From: JAUIET01 sp039111475
GTDB taxonomy: Bacteria > Pseudomonadota > Gammaproteobacteria > Pseudomonadales > JAUIET01
NCBI GenBank assembly: GCA_039111475.1
Contig: JBCCIP010000015.1
Span: 1 to 64,000 of the forward strand
Reading direction: 5' to 3'
DNA: 64,000 nucleotides
Each line of letters begins with the position of its first letter. The first letter of the stretch is position 1. The translations under genes were made by a program, and so were the position numbers. A model generated the notes under the pieces. That model was not told the origin of the DNA and did not search any database. It saw only the letters and a list, made by a program, of their open reading frames with translations. Shown here one piece after another: positions 16,613-25,169 of the stretch.

Positions 16613-17212
16613 CTACGATCGTAAAGAGGTCACCACGCCTTCTTGTATTACGTCTGTACTATATGCCTTTCGGCAGAACACCTCTCTCACCATAGGTGCA
16701 AAGTACTCTAGGTCTTTGCTGGAATAATCAGGATCGAACGACGCTTGATCCCAGCGCTCGCAAAACGTTTCGCACTGAGCAAAACAGGGATGGTCCTTAA
16801 ATTCGTCCCGTGCATTGCGGTCCCAGCCATAATGATGAGCGTAATAAATCATTTGAAAGATGCCATGGTGCTCAACCACCCAGCAAACATCCCAGCGAAC
16901 AAACGGGCGAATAACCTCGGCTGCAAATCGATCGTGATTTTGTGGCGCGAGTCCATCGCCAATGTCATGCAGCAATGCGCCCACCACCCAGTCAAGGTCG
17001 GCGCCATCGGCTTCAGCGCGTGTTGCTGACTGCAAGGCATGCTCCAATCGGGTAACTCGATACCCCTCCAGCGTGTTCTCACCATGTCGGTGCAACTCCT
17101 CCAGAATTCGCTCGGCGGTCTGCGCGTGGTAGTCCGCTTCGAATTCGTGCAGCAGTAAATAATCTTCCTTACTGCCATCTTTCATTTGAGTAAACGAAAC
17201 AACATTGCTCAT
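16613..17212 (-). CDS. HD-domain protein, PhnZ-like (possible mixed-valence di-iron oxygenase)
   Basis: 199-residue HD-superfamily protein. The metal-ligand series H58 (RLEHALQSA), H82-D83 (ALLHDIGD), H93 (QNHDRFAAE), H115/H116 (VVEHHGIF) and a late Asp (D155 in ERWDQ) follows the order in PhnZ, which cleaves the C-P bond of hydroxy-aminoethylphosphonate with two irons and oxygen, and in the related myo-inositol oxygenase. Plain HD phosphohydrolases share the HD pair but not always the full pattern. It lies 27 bases after an SDR gene on the same strand, with an amidase gene further upstream. Di-iron oxygenase chemistry is an inference from motif order; the substrate is unknown. Confidence 0.65.
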   Translation of the reverse strand: MSNVVSFTQMKDGSKEDYLLLHEFEADYHAQTAERILEELHRHGENTLEGYRVTRLEHALQSATRAEADGADLDWVVGALLHDIGDGLAPQNHDRFAAEVIRPFVRWDVCWVVEHHGIFQMIYYAHHYGWDRNARDEFKDHPCFAQCETFCERWDQASFDPDYSSKDLEYFAPMVREVFCRKAYSTDVIQEGVVTSLRS

Positions 17213-17239
17213 AAACAGATCCTCAATTCGATGCCTCGC

Positions 17240-18049
17240 TTAGCCCTGGCCCCGCTCTTCGTAAAATGCACGCAGTACCACAGGGCTTTCTGGGAGCGTT
17301 GAGCCACCATCAACAATGATGGTCTGACCGGTAATATACGAGGCCTCGTCACTGGCCAAAAACAGCATGGTATACGCAATTTCCTCCGGTTTACCTATTT
17401 CCCCTTTTGGGATGAGTGAGGCCATTTCTTTAAGTTCTTCATCATCCGCCAGAATACCCATGGCCTGGGTCATTATGTAACCGGGCTCAACCCCATTAAC
17501 AGTAATATTTTCTCTCGCCAATTCCAGTGCTGCCGTTCGAATAAACGCATTCATGCCGCCTTTTGAAGCCGCGTAATTGGAGGTGCCAGGCATGGCCACC
17601 GTTGGGCCAGTGACTGAAGAAGTGAAGATAATACGCCCACCGCCTTGCTCACGGAAGTACGGCAAAGATTCCTGTGTTAGCCAGAAACCTGCTTTCATGT
17701 TAACGGCCAAGGTCTGATCCAATACATCGTCGGGCATGTCAGCAACGCTGTGCATGGGAAAGATAGCCGCGTTGTGAATAGCGATATCCAGCCGACCCCA
17801 CTTTTTGACGGTGATGCCAAGCAAATTTTCAATCTCGGACCTTTGTCCAACATCACATTGCACTAGCATTGCTTCGCCGCCGGCGGCATTGATGTCGTCC
17901 ACAGTTCGCTGGCCATTTTCTTCCGTTCGCGTTGCCACAACTACTTTTGCACCAGAATGTGCAAATACCTTTGCAATTCCCTCGCCGATACCTTGCCCGG
18001 AACCCGTCACTATGACGACACGGCCATCAAGATTTACCTGCATTGTCAT
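17240..18049 (-). CDS. SDR-family NAD(P)-dependent oxidoreductase
   Basis: Classical short-chain dehydrogenase of 269 residues. Nucleotide-binding GSGQGIGEG lies at about 15-23, the NAG-equivalent is HNAA, the catalytic Ser is in TSSVTGP, the Tyr-Lys pair is YAASK, and a C-terminal ASYITGQTIIVDGG is typical. The ATG at 18049 follows GAGAGGA and is preferred over a start 39 bases further upstream, which adds 13 residues unlike the family. It is followed after 27 bases by the PhnZ-like gene and preceded by the amidase gene. Substrate unknown. Confidence 0.85.
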   Translation of the reverse strand: MTMQVNLDGRVVIVTGSGQGIGEGIAKVFAHSGAKVVVATRTEENGQRTVDDINAAGGEAMLVQCDVGQRSEIENLLGITVKKWGRLDIAIHNAAIFPMHSVADMPDDVLDQTLAVNMKAGFWLTQESLPYFREQGGGRIIFTSSVTGPTVAMPGTSNYAASKGGMNAFIRTAALELARENITVNGVEPGYIMTQAMGILADDEELKEMASLIPKGEIGKPEEIAYTMLFLASDEASYITGQTIIVDGGSTLPESPVVLRAFYEERGQG

Positions 18050-18131
18050 GATCGTCCTCTCTGAAATAACTCGGTTTACTGATAACAAATAATTCCACGC
18101 GCGATACCTGGCTGCGTTAAGGCATCAACCA

Positions 18132-19691
18132 TCATATTTTCTTGCCTGTTAGCGCATTCGGAATCACATCAATATTCCAGCGCGCTGTCTGCTCATAGGC
18201 ATAGGCGATTTGCAGCAGAGCAAAGTCCTTATACCTTGACCCAATGATTTGCAATCCCATTGGCAATCCGTTAGACCCAAAACCGGCAGGTACATTAATG
18301 ACAGGGCAACCTGCCAGCGTGCCGGGAATAACAACTTCCATCCATCTGTGGTAAGTGTCCATGGTTTTTCCAGCGATACTTTTGGGCCAATGGATACTCG
18401 CATCAAAAGGAAAAACCTGTGCGCTTGGCAAGACAAGAAAATCGTAGCGTTCGAACGCCTTCTGCAATGCGGCATACCAGCGGGCTCGCCCGGCAGATGC
18501 GGCGTAAACATCCAGCGCCGTAAGATCAGACGCGCCTTCCGCTTCCCATACAGCTTCCGGCTTCAGCTGCTTTCGCAACTCCTTGTTCTCATACAAGTCA
18601 CCCATTCTGCCTCGGTTCAGCCAGTGGCGGAACACCAGCCAAATTTGCCATAACTCAGGCATGGAGAAATCCACGGCCGCATGCTCCACTGTCGCCCCTA
18701 CCGCTTCGAAGTCCGACAAGGCCTTTTCAGACAGCTCGATTACACCCGCCTCCATCGCAAGATAACCGGAGAAATCACCTAACCAGCCTATGCGCGCTCC
18801 GTTGAAGTCTCGGCCCAAAGGTTGTTCAAATTCAGCGGCCCTCATTGGTAGCGAGCTGGGCGAACGCGCATCATGGCCAGCCATGGTGGCAAGCAAGCGA
18901 GCCGTATCGCTTACATTCCTGGCCATTGGTCCGTTGCATGGCAACTCTTCAATAAACGATCGGGACAATGGCACAAGACCCGGTGTGGGCCTGAAACCAA
19001 TCACATTGTTGTATCCCGCAGGGTTACGCAGCGAGCCCATAAAATCGCTGCCGTCTGCGACAGGCTGCAATCTCAGAGCCAGGGCCGCGGCGGCTCCACC
19101 ACTGCTTCCACCGGCTGTGCTTTTACCGTCGTAGGCATTTTTTGTCGCGCCAAACACGGTATTGTAGCTTTGCGAACCCAGGCCAAACTCGGGTACATTG
19201 CTTTTCCCCGTAACAATCGCCCCGGCCTGCTTCATACGGGCAATATGAATGGAATCGTCCTGTGCAACGTTGTCACGAAAAATAGGTGAGCCGTTGCTGG
19301 TAACAAAGCCTTTTGCATTGGCCAGATCCTTGATCGCAACAGGAAACCCATGCATCCAGCCACGATACTCACCGCGGGCTAACTCAGCGTCACATTCTTT
19401 GGCCTGGGTTAATAAGCGCTCGGGATCTGCCAGTGATACCAGCGCATTGTATGTAGGGTTTAATGTGTCACGCAGTGAAAGATGGGCCGTCATCACTTCC
19501 ACGCAGGAGACTTCTCGCTTATTTATAGCCTGTGACAATCGCAATGCAGTCCAGTACATTGGGTTTTCACGAACCCTGGCTGGCTTGCCCATTGCGGTCG
19601 CACCAAGCGCTTGTGCATTGAGGGCACCTACTGCACCTAGCACTGCGGTATTTCGTAATATGTCTCTACGTCTGAAATGGGTTCCTGACAC
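18132..19691 (-). CDS. Amidase-signature family hydrolase, Tat-exported
   Basis: 519-residue amidase. A twin-arginine signal (RRRDILRN then an Ala/Leu stretch to about residue 33) predicts folded export to the periplasm. The Ser-cisSer-Lys triad is readable: Lys121 (VAIKDLAN), Ser196 (AGGSSGG) and Ser220 (GSDFMGSLRNPAG), with spacings of 75 and 24 residues (the latter as in malonamidase E2). It should hydrolyse an amide bond; specificity is not predictable. It is first in a three-gene - strand run with the SDR and PhnZ-like genes, though the 82-base gap to the SDR allows a separate promoter. Confidence 0.85.
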   Translation of the reverse strand: MSGTHFRRRDILRNTAVLGAVGALNAQALGATAMGKPARVRENPMYWTALRLSQAINKREVSCVEVMTAHLSLRDTLNPTYNALVSLADPERLLTQAKECDAELARGEYRGWMHGFPVAIKDLANAKGFVTSNGSPIFRDNVAQDDSIHIARMKQAGAIVTGKSNVPEFGLGSQSYNTVFGATKNAYDGKSTAGGSSGGAAAALALRLQPVADGSDFMGSLRNPAGYNNVIGFRPTPGLVPLSRSFIEELPCNGPMARNVSDTARLLATMAGHDARSPSSLPMRAAEFEQPLGRDFNGARIGWLGDFSGYLAMEAGVIELSEKALSDFEAVGATVEHAAVDFSMPELWQIWLVFRHWLNRGRMGDLYENKELRKQLKPEAVWEAEGASDLTALDVYAASAGRARWYAALQKAFERYDFLVLPSAQVFPFDASIHWPKSIAGKTMDTYHRWMEVVIPGTLAGCPVINVPAGFGSNGLPMGLQIIGSRYKDFALLQIAYAYEQTARWNIDVIPNALTGKKI

Positions 19692-19879
19692 AAAAAGTCC
19701 TCATTCTTTTGTACCGACCAGAAGATCATCTTAGGCTGAGCATTGTTTTTAGCCGCTATTAAGGCCGCTCGCGAACCCAATCGAATTCACGCCAAATTGT
19801 CGCCGCGCTTTATCGTTTATTTGCGCCGTTAACTGCTGGATTGCAACATTGACCCAACGCTAGTGTTATATCGGTGCGG

Positions 19880-20100
19880 TATGAACAATAAGACCGACAC
19901 CAAGCACGCAGTGCCCCTGCCCAGCCAAAATTAATTAAGTTGATCGATCATGCCGCTGCCATCAGCGAGGATAGCCTTCTCGGCTTCAAAATGGCAACCC
20001 ATTTCCATTAGGTGATGATACTGCATGATGTGCTGCGCTCCTTAGCCAGCCATAGCGCATAAGTAAGTTTGATAGATGACGGGCGTGGTTGAAGAAGAAT
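19880..20100 (+). pseudogene. Decayed AraC-family regulator remnant
   Basis: The 588-base gap 19692-20279 has no intact gene. From about 19922 the + strand reads LIDHAAAISEDSLLGFKMA followed by THFH, then a stop, then ILHDVLRSLASHSA and another stop. This resembles the N-terminal domain of ArgR/OruR-type AraC regulators, whose pattern includes a tgDplLGL-rla segment and an LG-al-ylarys segment. Frameshifts and several stops make it non-functional. An ATG at 19880 opens a 17-codon frame out of register. No helix-turn-helix part is recognisable before the intact AraC gene at 20295. The rest of the gap shows nothing clear. Confidence 0.4.
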
Positions 20101-20294
20101 GGGAAAAAGTGCGGATTTTATTTTGCTATCGGGAAATTTATTCGAGAATGAACCCAAAGCGATAGGCGATACGACGCTAATCACCACCTAATTTGACGGT
20201 AAAGTTGTGTTTGCGTACGAGGATACCTAACTTACAGTATTGAACAGAGATTGACCCCTACAATCGCTGTGTATACAGTGTGAGCTCGACAACC

Positions 20295-21275
20295 ATGTTG
20301 AATAAGAATATGAATACAAGTGGTCAATTAGTCAGCACCACTGTTACTTCGAATTTTGAGCAGTTCAATCAGGCGGTTGTGAATACTTTCTGCCCGATGA
20401 TCTGCGAACAGGTAGGGTCCGAACACGCCTTCCAGGCAGAATTGCTGAATACCCGGCTGGACCGAATTCATCTCAGCCGTATCAGTACCTCGCCGCTGCA
20501 TGTGGAACGACGCAAAGCTGACATTGCGAAAGTGGCTGGCGATTCCACCTATATAGTGAAGTTTCAGATAGCAGGTGAAGGTCTTGTATTGCACCGCGGT
20601 CACGAGGCGCATTTGCAGCAAGGCGACTTCGTGATGTGCACAACCAGCGAGCCCTATCAACTGCGTTTTCCGTCGCATTACCAACAAGCCACTCTGGCCA
20701 TCCCACACGCTGTGCTCAATACCATGTTTAGAATGCCTGAAGATCATCTCGGCATAAAAATGTGCGGTCAGTCACCAGTGCATGGCTTGTTAAGCCAGTT
20801 TATCAATTCCCTGATCAACCGAATTGATCAATTGGAACCGCAAATAGTTCAACGCCTGGAAGCTAATATTCTCGATTTACTGGTCACTTCACTGCTCGCA
20901 GAGTCGCGTCAGGAAAAAGACAAATTGCAGGATAAGCCGGGCAATCAATTAGAAGACATCAAGCGCTTTATTGGACTTAATTTGCGGGACTATCAGTTAT
21001 CCGTTGACCTCATTGCCAGCGCCCACGGCATTAGCAAACGCTACTTGCATCTATTGTTCAAACCGGAAGGCATCTCGGTGTCACGTTACATACAAAAACA
21101 GCGCCTCGCCGCATGCCACAGGGCATTACTCAATGGCGATATGCAACATTTGTCGACCACCGACATTGCACTGGAATTTGGCTTCGGTGATCTATCGCAT
21201 TTTTATCGCTGTTTTAAAGCACAATTCGACGTAACACCTGGTCAGTTACGTGATCAGATTGGCCACGAAAAATGA
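20295..21275 (+). CDS. AraC-family transcriptional regulator
   Basis: 326 residues. The N-terminal sensing domain is of the AraC-binding-like type (strand-rich, with IVKFQIAGEGLVLHRG ... QQGDFVMCTT at about 95-125). The C-terminal double helix-turn-helix covers about residues 220-325 (SVDLIASAHGISKRYLHLLF, then TDIALEFGFGDLSHFYRCF and the closing FDVTPGQLR). The ATG at 20295 is used; a GTG at 20280 is possible and neither has a clear ribosome site. It lies 98 bases upstream of the aldehyde dehydrogenase and amine dehydrogenase genes, same strand, so it is the obvious candidate activator of amine oxidation; the inducer would then be an amine or aldehyde. Confidence 0.85.
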   Translation: MLNKNMNTSGQLVSTTVTSNFEQFNQAVVNTFCPMICEQVGSEHAFQAELLNTRLDRIHLSRISTSPLHVERRKADIAKVAGDSTYIVKFQIAGEGLVLHRGHEAHLQQGDFVMCTTSEPYQLRFPSHYQQATLAIPHAVLNTMFRMPEDHLGIKMCGQSPVHGLLSQFINSLINRIDQLEPQIVQRLEANILDLLVTSLLAESRQEKDKLQDKPGNQLEDIKRFIGLNLRDYQLSVDLIASAHGISKRYLHLLFKPEGISVSRYIQKQRLAACHRALLNGDMQHLSTTDIALEFGFGDLSHFYRCFKAQFDVTPGQLRDQIGHEK

Positions 21276-21373
21276 ATGCGCTTATAGCCAAAAAGCGTTG
21301 CACTGCCAACCAAGATTTGCGTTGCTCATAATGGTCAAATCAATCATCAGACATTTTTTAAGAGTGAACAACC

Positions 21374-22798
21374 ATGTTGCAATTCAATATGACCATCAAT
21401 GGCGAACCCGCTCAATCCGGCCAGTCTTTTGACGTCATAGACCCGGCCACTGGCGCACCGTTTGCAGAAGTACAGAAGGGCACGGTCGACCACGTGAACC
21501 AGGCTGTAGCCGCCGCCAAGCAGGCGTTTCAAAGCTGGAGCAAAACCCCAGATGAGGAACGTCAAGCCGCGTGCAATGCACTAGCTGCAAAAATTGAAGC
21601 GAATATGCCAGAGCTTATGGAGCTGGTGACCAGAGAAACAGGCAAACCTATGGGTGGCCTGAATGGTATTGGCTCAGGTATGGAAGTGGGCGGTGCTGCC
21701 GCATGGGCGCAGTTTACCGCGGGCCTGGAAATTCCGGTCGATGTGCTACAAGACGACGACACCGCACGTGTTGAGGTGCATCGGAAACCGTTGGGTGTTA
21801 TCGCCTCGATTACACCGTGGAACTGGCCACTATTGATTGCCATTTGGCATATCCTGCCCGGCATTCGAACGGGTAACACGCTGGTGATCAAACCTTCTCC
21901 TTATACACCAGCGGCTACATCGCGTTTTGTTGATTTAGCTCAAGAAGTGCTTCCTAAGGGCGTTCTTAATCTGGTGCACGGTGAAGGCGAAGTCGGTGGC
22001 GCATTAACGTCGCATCCGGATATTGCCAAGATTGTTTTCACCGGTTCAACACGCACTGGCCGGCGAATCATGGAATCAGCGTCCGCCAGTCTCAAGCGTA
22101 TAACACTGGAACTGGGTGGCAATGATGCCGGCATTGTTCTTCCCGACGTTGATGTAAAGGATGTCGCGCCCAAGTTGTTCGGCGCCATGTTCCACAACAA
22201 TGGCCAAACCTGTGCTGCGCTAAAGCGTTTATACGTGCATGAGTCACAATACGATGAAATGGGTGCTGAGCTCGCTGCAATAGCCAAAACCGTCAGAGTA
22301 GGTAACGGCCTTGATGAAACAACTGAGCTGGGTCCAATTCAAAATAAGGCACAGCTGAATATTGTGTTGGACCTGGCCGATTCTGCGCGCCAGGATGGTG
22401 GGGAATTTCTAACTGGCGGCAATCAAATGGATCAGCCCGGCTATTTCTATGAGCCCACCATTGTCGCCGGATTAAGCGATGGTACCCGGCTAGTCGACGA
22501 AGAGCCTTTTGGCCCCATTGTACCTATCATTAAATACGCCGATATTGACGATGTCATTGCTCGCGCCAATGCCAATCCACAAGGCCTGGGCGGCTCAATA
22601 TGGTCTAACGACACAGACAAGGCTATTGAGTTGGCACAACGCCTGGAATGCGGCTCGGCCTGGGTCAACCAGCATGGGTCCCTTGCGCCCAATGTTCCAT
22701 TTGGGGGTGTGAAGCAATCGGGTGTCGGCGTAGAATTTGGAACTTATGGCCTGGAGGAGTACACCTCCATCCAGGCTTTGAACGTAGCCAAACAGTAG
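21374..22798 (+). CDS. NAD(P)-dependent aldehyde dehydrogenase
   Basis: 474-residue ALDH-superfamily enzyme. Catalytic Cys280 is in NGQTCAALKR, the general base Glu246 in LELGG, the oxyanion Asn in PWNWPL, and the cofactor motif in FTGSTRTGR. It lies 26 bases before the amine dehydrogenase large-subunit gene, so it should oxidise the aldehyde product of that enzyme to a carboxylic acid. With no signal peptide it is cytosolic, so the aldehyde must enter the cell first. The start may alternatively be the ATG at 21389, giving MTINGEPA. Confidence 0.9.
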   Translation: MLQFNMTINGEPAQSGQSFDVIDPATGAPFAEVQKGTVDHVNQAVAAAKQAFQSWSKTPDEERQAACNALAAKIEANMPELMELVTRETGKPMGGLNGIGSGMEVGGAAAWAQFTAGLEIPVDVLQDDDTARVEVHRKPLGVIASITPWNWPLLIAIWHILPGIRTGNTLVIKPSPYTPAATSRFVDLAQEVLPKGVLNLVHGEGEVGGALTSHPDIAKIVFTGSTRTGRRIMESASASLKRITLELGGNDAGIVLPDVDVKDVAPKLFGAMFHNNGQTCAALKRLYVHESQYDEMGAELAAIAKTVRVGNGLDETTELGPIQNKAQLNIVLDLADSARQDGGEFLTGGNQMDQPGYFYEPTIVAGLSDGTRLVDEEPFGPIVPIIKYADIDDVIARANANPQGLGGSIWSNDTDKAIELAQRLECGSAWVNQHGSLAPNVPFGGVKQSGVGVEFGTYGLEEYTSIQALNVAKQ

Positions 22799-22824
22799 AT
22801 AGAAAAATAGGCAGGAGAGCACAT

Positions 22825-23991
22825 ATGCTATTAAAAGCTGCGACCGGTATGTTGGCGTTGGCAATCTCAGCGGGCGCTATTAGTGCAGAGTTGCCACCCC
22901 CTCTGGAAATTGAGCAAACCGGTAGCGTGGAAACCCTGCCAGCCAGCTATCCAGAGTCCTGGATGATGATTGATGAAGCCAGCTTTTTCAGTATGTATGG
23001 CGGCAAAGTCATAGTGATGGATGTGCTGGAAACCAATCCAGCCAAACGCATCAAAGGTATGGTGCACAAAAACCTGTTGGGCAACTTTGGTCAACACACC
23101 AATCGTTCAGAGTTTTATGTGCTTGAGTCATTTCACGAGCGCGGTTGGCGTGGCAAGAAAACAGATGTATTCGTTGTTTACGATAGAAGTACGCTGAAGA
23201 TTAAAAAAGAAATTGTGTGGCCTACCGACCGAATGCAGGTACTGCCCGAGCGCTACGCAATGACGGTATCAGGCGATGGGGACTATGTGTATGCCGCGAA
23301 TTTCACACCGGCGGCCTCTTTCTCTGTGGTTCGCTTAGACGACTATGAACTGCTAGACACCATAGGTACGCCGGGTTGTGTGATGACCTACCCCGTGGGT
23401 AAACGCAGTGTTGCTTCCTTGTGCAGTAATGGCGGCATGCTGACCACGGTGGTCAACAAAGACGGTACCGTTAAATCGCAGCAACGAATGGAGCCTTTTT
23501 TTGATACCGACAAAACGCCGATCTTTGAGCGCCCCGCAATTGTTGATGGCCATGCGTATTTTCCAAGCTTCAAAGGCGTCATGCATGATATTGATGTGAG
23601 TGGTGAGATCGCCAAATACAATGGCTCATGGAGCATGCTCACCAATGAAGAAAAAGCAGCAAATTGGCGACCCAGCGGTCTGGGCTTGTTAGACAAAGAC
23701 GATGCTGGCTTGGCCTATGTGATTATGCATCCAGACGGTGCCGAAGGGACGCAATCGCATGGCGGCACCAAGATTTGGGTATTCGACGTTAAGAAGAAGA
23801 AGCGGGTCAAGGTTATTGAAGCACCTAACCATGCCATTTCGCTGGCAGTCAGCCGCGGAAAATCGCCCAAACTAGTGGTCACCAATGGCATGTTAGGACT
23901 CGATGTGATTGACGCGAAGTCTGGAGAAATGATCCAGACCATTACAGACTTTGGCAACGTCACACCATTGCTAGTGCATAAGTCGTACTGA
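22825..23991 (+). CDS. aauB: TTQ amine dehydrogenase, large (alpha) subunit
   Basis: 388-residue periplasmic seven-bladed beta-propeller subunit of methylamine/aromatic amine dehydrogenase. A signal peptide spans about residues 1-21 (LALAISAGAISA). Family landmarks are the early PASYPESWMM, the TPGCVMTYP region near the middle, and the closing blade repeat with ISLAVSRGKSPKLVVTNG. The start at 22825 has a GCAGGAG ribosome site eight bases upstream; the long upstream extension of this frame overlaps the ALDH gene and is not used. It overlaps the next gene by one base. It forms the alpha2-beta2 enzyme with the small subunit encoded at 25170. Confidence 0.9.
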   Translation: MLLKAATGMLALAISAGAISAELPPPLEIEQTGSVETLPASYPESWMMIDEASFFSMYGGKVIVMDVLETNPAKRIKGMVHKNLLGNFGQHTNRSEFYVLESFHERGWRGKKTDVFVVYDRSTLKIKKEIVWPTDRMQVLPERYAMTVSGDGDYVYAANFTPAASFSVVRLDDYELLDTIGTPGCVMTYPVGKRSVASLCSNGGMLTTVVNKDGTVKSQQRMEPFFDTDKTPIFERPAIVDGHAYFPSFKGVMHDIDVSGEIAKYNGSWSMLTNEEKAANWRPSGLGLLDKDDAGLAYVIMHPDGAEGTQSHGGTKIWVFDVKKKKRVKVIEAPNHAISLAVSRGKSPKLVVTNGMLGLDVIDAKSGEMIQTITDFGNVTPLLVHKSY

Positions 23992-24542
23992 TGAATCTGC
24001 TAGCAATACTGTCTGACTCGACAGCTGTCTTCTTGATGGTCATTCTGCTGGCGGCTGGGGTGCATAAGCTCAACCCTGCCAATCAGAATTATTATCGTGG
24101 CGTGTTGGAAGGTTATGGCCTTGGCTACCATTCGCAATTGAACCTTATCAGCCTTGTGCTGGGTGTGTTTGAAATATTTGCGGCCGTTGCATTGCTTGTT
24201 CCGCAAGCCAGGCCACTTGGTGCCCTGCTGGCCATCACCTTGTTCAGTGTTTACTTCGCAGCGATGGCGTTGCAGCTAGTGCAAGGCAAACGCGATCTTG
24301 ATTGCGGTTGTGCAGGCCCTATTGGACACTCAACGATAAGCCCGGCACTGTTACTGCGTAACGCTTTGTTCATTGTGTTTGCCATTTTCTGTTTTCTTGA
24401 ACCGGCGAGCTTTATTGGGCTATTCGTCAGCGCTGCTTTAAGCGTGCCCTTCGCGCTTGTCGCTTTGTTGATTTATGTCTGCGCCGAACAGTTAATCGCT
24501 AACAGTCAAAAATTGAAATTGCTGCGAAACAGAGGCGCCTGA
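23991..24542 (+). CDS. mauE: MauE-family membrane protein for amine dehydrogenase maturation
   Basis: 183-residue inner-membrane protein with about four to five hydrophobic segments and the DoxX/MauE-like fold. A membrane-proximal Cys pair (LDCGCAGPIG, about 103-112) is typical of MauE. In methylotrophs MauE and MauD are needed to make the disulfide-rich small subunit, presumably by supplying or shuffling disulfides. The start overlaps the stop of the large-subunit gene (TGATG), and its own stop overlaps mauD the same way, so translation is coupled. Confidence 0.85.
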   Translation: MNLLAILSDSTAVFLMVILLAAGVHKLNPANQNYYRGVLEGYGLGYHSQLNLISLVLGVFEIFAAVALLVPQARPLGALLAITLFSVYFAAMALQLVQGKRDLDCGCAGPIGHSTISPALLLRNALFIVFAIFCFLEPASFIGLFVSAALSVPFALVALLIYVCAEQLIANSQKLKLLRNRGA

Positions 24543-25138
24543 TGGAACCCTTATTAATCTCGAATATTCTGTTATGGCTGGTTGTTGTCGCCCTGGGTGT
24601 GGTTATTTTTGCTTTAACGCGACAAATTGGCATCTTGTACGAACGTGTTGCACCGGCAGGCGCACTGGCGGTGAATCAAAACATCACCGTAGGACAAGAT
24701 GCGCCCGCCATGTCGTTTCAAAGTATATCGGCCGAAATGATACAGATTGGTGGCGTGAGTCAGCAGGTCAAATCTCAGCTGCTGTTTTGGGCCTCACCGG
24801 ACTGCCCGGTTTGTAAAACGCTGATGCCCACGCTTAAGTCCGTAGCCAAGGCAGAAGCAGATTGGATACAACTGGTTATTGCATCAGATGGTATGGAGCT
24901 GGATCACAAGTCATACATCACGCAGTTTGGCCTGGAAGATTTCCCCTACATCGTCTCGGAAGTATTGGGTAAGAGCTACGGTGTTGCCAAACTGCCTTAC
25001 GCGGTTGTTATTGATGAGCTGGGTAAAGTGGCGTCAATGGGCATTGTCAATTCACGAGAGCATTTGGAAAGTCTGTTTGAAGCAAAAGAACGCAAAGTAG
25101 CTTCGATTCAGGAATACATTGCCGCACGCGATCACTAA
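24542..25138 (+). CDS. mauD: MauD-type thioredoxin-like protein
   Basis: 198 residues. An N-terminal membrane anchor (about 5-25) is followed by a periplasmic thioredoxin-like domain with active site C88-P-V-C91 (SPDCPVCKTLMPT). The cis-Pro loop is in KLPYAVVIDE. MauD is required for disulfide formation in the amine dehydrogenase small subunit, which has 14 cysteines here. Directly upstream of that subunit's gene and coupled to mauE, it fits the conserved B-E-D-A order of both mau and aau operons. Confidence 0.88.
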   Translation: MEPLLISNILLWLVVVALGVVIFALTRQIGILYERVAPAGALAVNQNITVGQDAPAMSFQSISAEMIQIGGVSQQVKSQLLFWASPDCPVCKTLMPTLKSVAKAEADWIQLVIASDGMELDHKSYITQFGLEDFPYIVSEVLGKSYGVAKLPYAVVIDELGKVASMGIVNSREHLESLFEAKERKVASIQEYIAARDH

Positions 25139-25169
25139 GACGTACAGGCATAAGGTATAGGTAAAAACT

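Noticed and set aside
19249..19734. 161-codon open frame on the + strand opposite the 5' part of the amidase gene
   Set aside because: Antisense to the Tat signal and N-terminal domain of an intact amidase; no domain pattern and no ribosome site.
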